Shown: positions 12,232-12,316 of the stretch, in pieces
Layout of the letters: each line of letters opens with the position of its first letter
Numbering within the stretch: position 1 is the first letter of the stretch
Assembly: GCA_031278025.1 (NCBI GenBank)
Contig: JAITLF010000302.1
Span: 1 to 12,316 of the forward strand
Length of the DNA stretch: 12,316 nt
Reading direction: 5' to 3'
From: Treponema sp.
GTDB taxonomy: Bacteria > Spirochaetota > Spirochaetia > Treponematales > Breznakiellaceae
Translations under genes and position numbers: made by a program
The notes under the pieces: model-generated
Seen by the model: the letters and a program-made list of their open reading frames with translations, nothing else
Told to the model about the DNA's origin: nothing
The model's database searches: none

Positions 12232-12316
12232 TTTGAGCGGTAAATCCCGATTGGAACAACAATTGTTCAAGATATGGCTCAGACCAGGCCATCTGTTTGA
12301 TCCTACTCGCCATGCT
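12206..12316 (-). CDS. Possible end of an unidentified minus-strand gene (partial)
   Basis: On the minus strand the frame from the window edge is open to TGA at 12208-12206. It includes an ATG at 12313 and reads, in part, MASRIKQMAWSEPYLEQLLF and later EPSPANP. Base composition here is less GC-rich than the neighbouring genes. No family is recognised and no ribosome-binding site can be judged, since the start may lie outside. Its last codons fall inside the dispersed repeat copy at 12184-12231, which weakens the case or suggests the repeat replaced the original end. Confidence 0.25.
   Translation of the reverse strand, partial: SMASRIKQMAWSEPYLEQLLFQSGFTAQTEPSPANP

Noticed and set aside
12250..12272. 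Imperfect dyad TTGGAACAACAATTGTTCAA as a terminator or operator
   Set aside because: The arms are not exact, there is no T-tract, and it lies inside a possible coding frame; nothing ties it to a gene in the window.

Overview
The window looks like a stretch of spirochaete chromosome, most likely from a GC-rich Treponema-type organism. I infer this from the style of the S21, RecO and RecJ proteins, from an Mla-type operon without the enterobacterial MlaB/MlaC, and from many short palindromic and tandem repeats between otherwise ordinary housekeeping genes. The assignment rests on family knowledge, not on a search.

Left part (1-3855, + strand): the end of an unidentified protein with a Pro/Glu-rich heptapeptide repeat runs by an ATGA overlap into an Mla/MCE lipid-transport operon. 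This holds the permease (mlaE), the ATPase (mlaF), a single-MCE-domain substrate-binding protein (mlaD) and a TPR lipoprotein, and is closed by a hairpin terminator. The products should form an inner-membrane ABC complex that moves phospholipid between inner and outer membranes. The TPR lipoprotein is a candidate envelope partner.

Middle part (3870-6525, - strand): a putative outer-membrane beta-barrel protein converges on the Mla operon. Behind it come a repeat-rich intergenic region, rpsU (ribosomal protein S21) with a TTG start behind a full Shine-Dalgarno, a perfect 15-bp-stem terminator, and a membrane-anchored M23 (LytM) peptidase.

Right-centre part (6525-10949, - strand): recO, deoA/pdp, recJ and the M23 peptidase gene are co-directional and closely packed, probably one operon ending at the 5351-5386 terminator. 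Two of its genes (recO, recJ) belong to RecFOR/RecJ recombinational repair. Between recO and deoA, the segment carrying the deoA ribosome-binding region, start codon and first codons has been tandemly duplicated to four copies. This yields a chain of mini-ORFs whose last two end in ATGA overlaps with the next start, the final one being deoA. Each copy holds a G6 or G7 run whose length sets the reading frame. I regard this as the most interesting structure in the window.

Right part (10950-12316): about 570 bases with no convincing gene hold GC-rich simple sequence, a 21-bp AT/GC tandem array open in at least five reading frames, and a GATC-centred hairpin. A 17-bp near-perfect inverted repeat flanks this stretch, like the ends of a small non-autonomous element. 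Then a near-consensus promoter (TTGACG-17-TATACT) sits so close to the start of a PgsA-like CDP-alcohol phosphatidyltransferase that its mRNA would be leaderless. The last ~110 bases may hold the end of a minus-strand gene.
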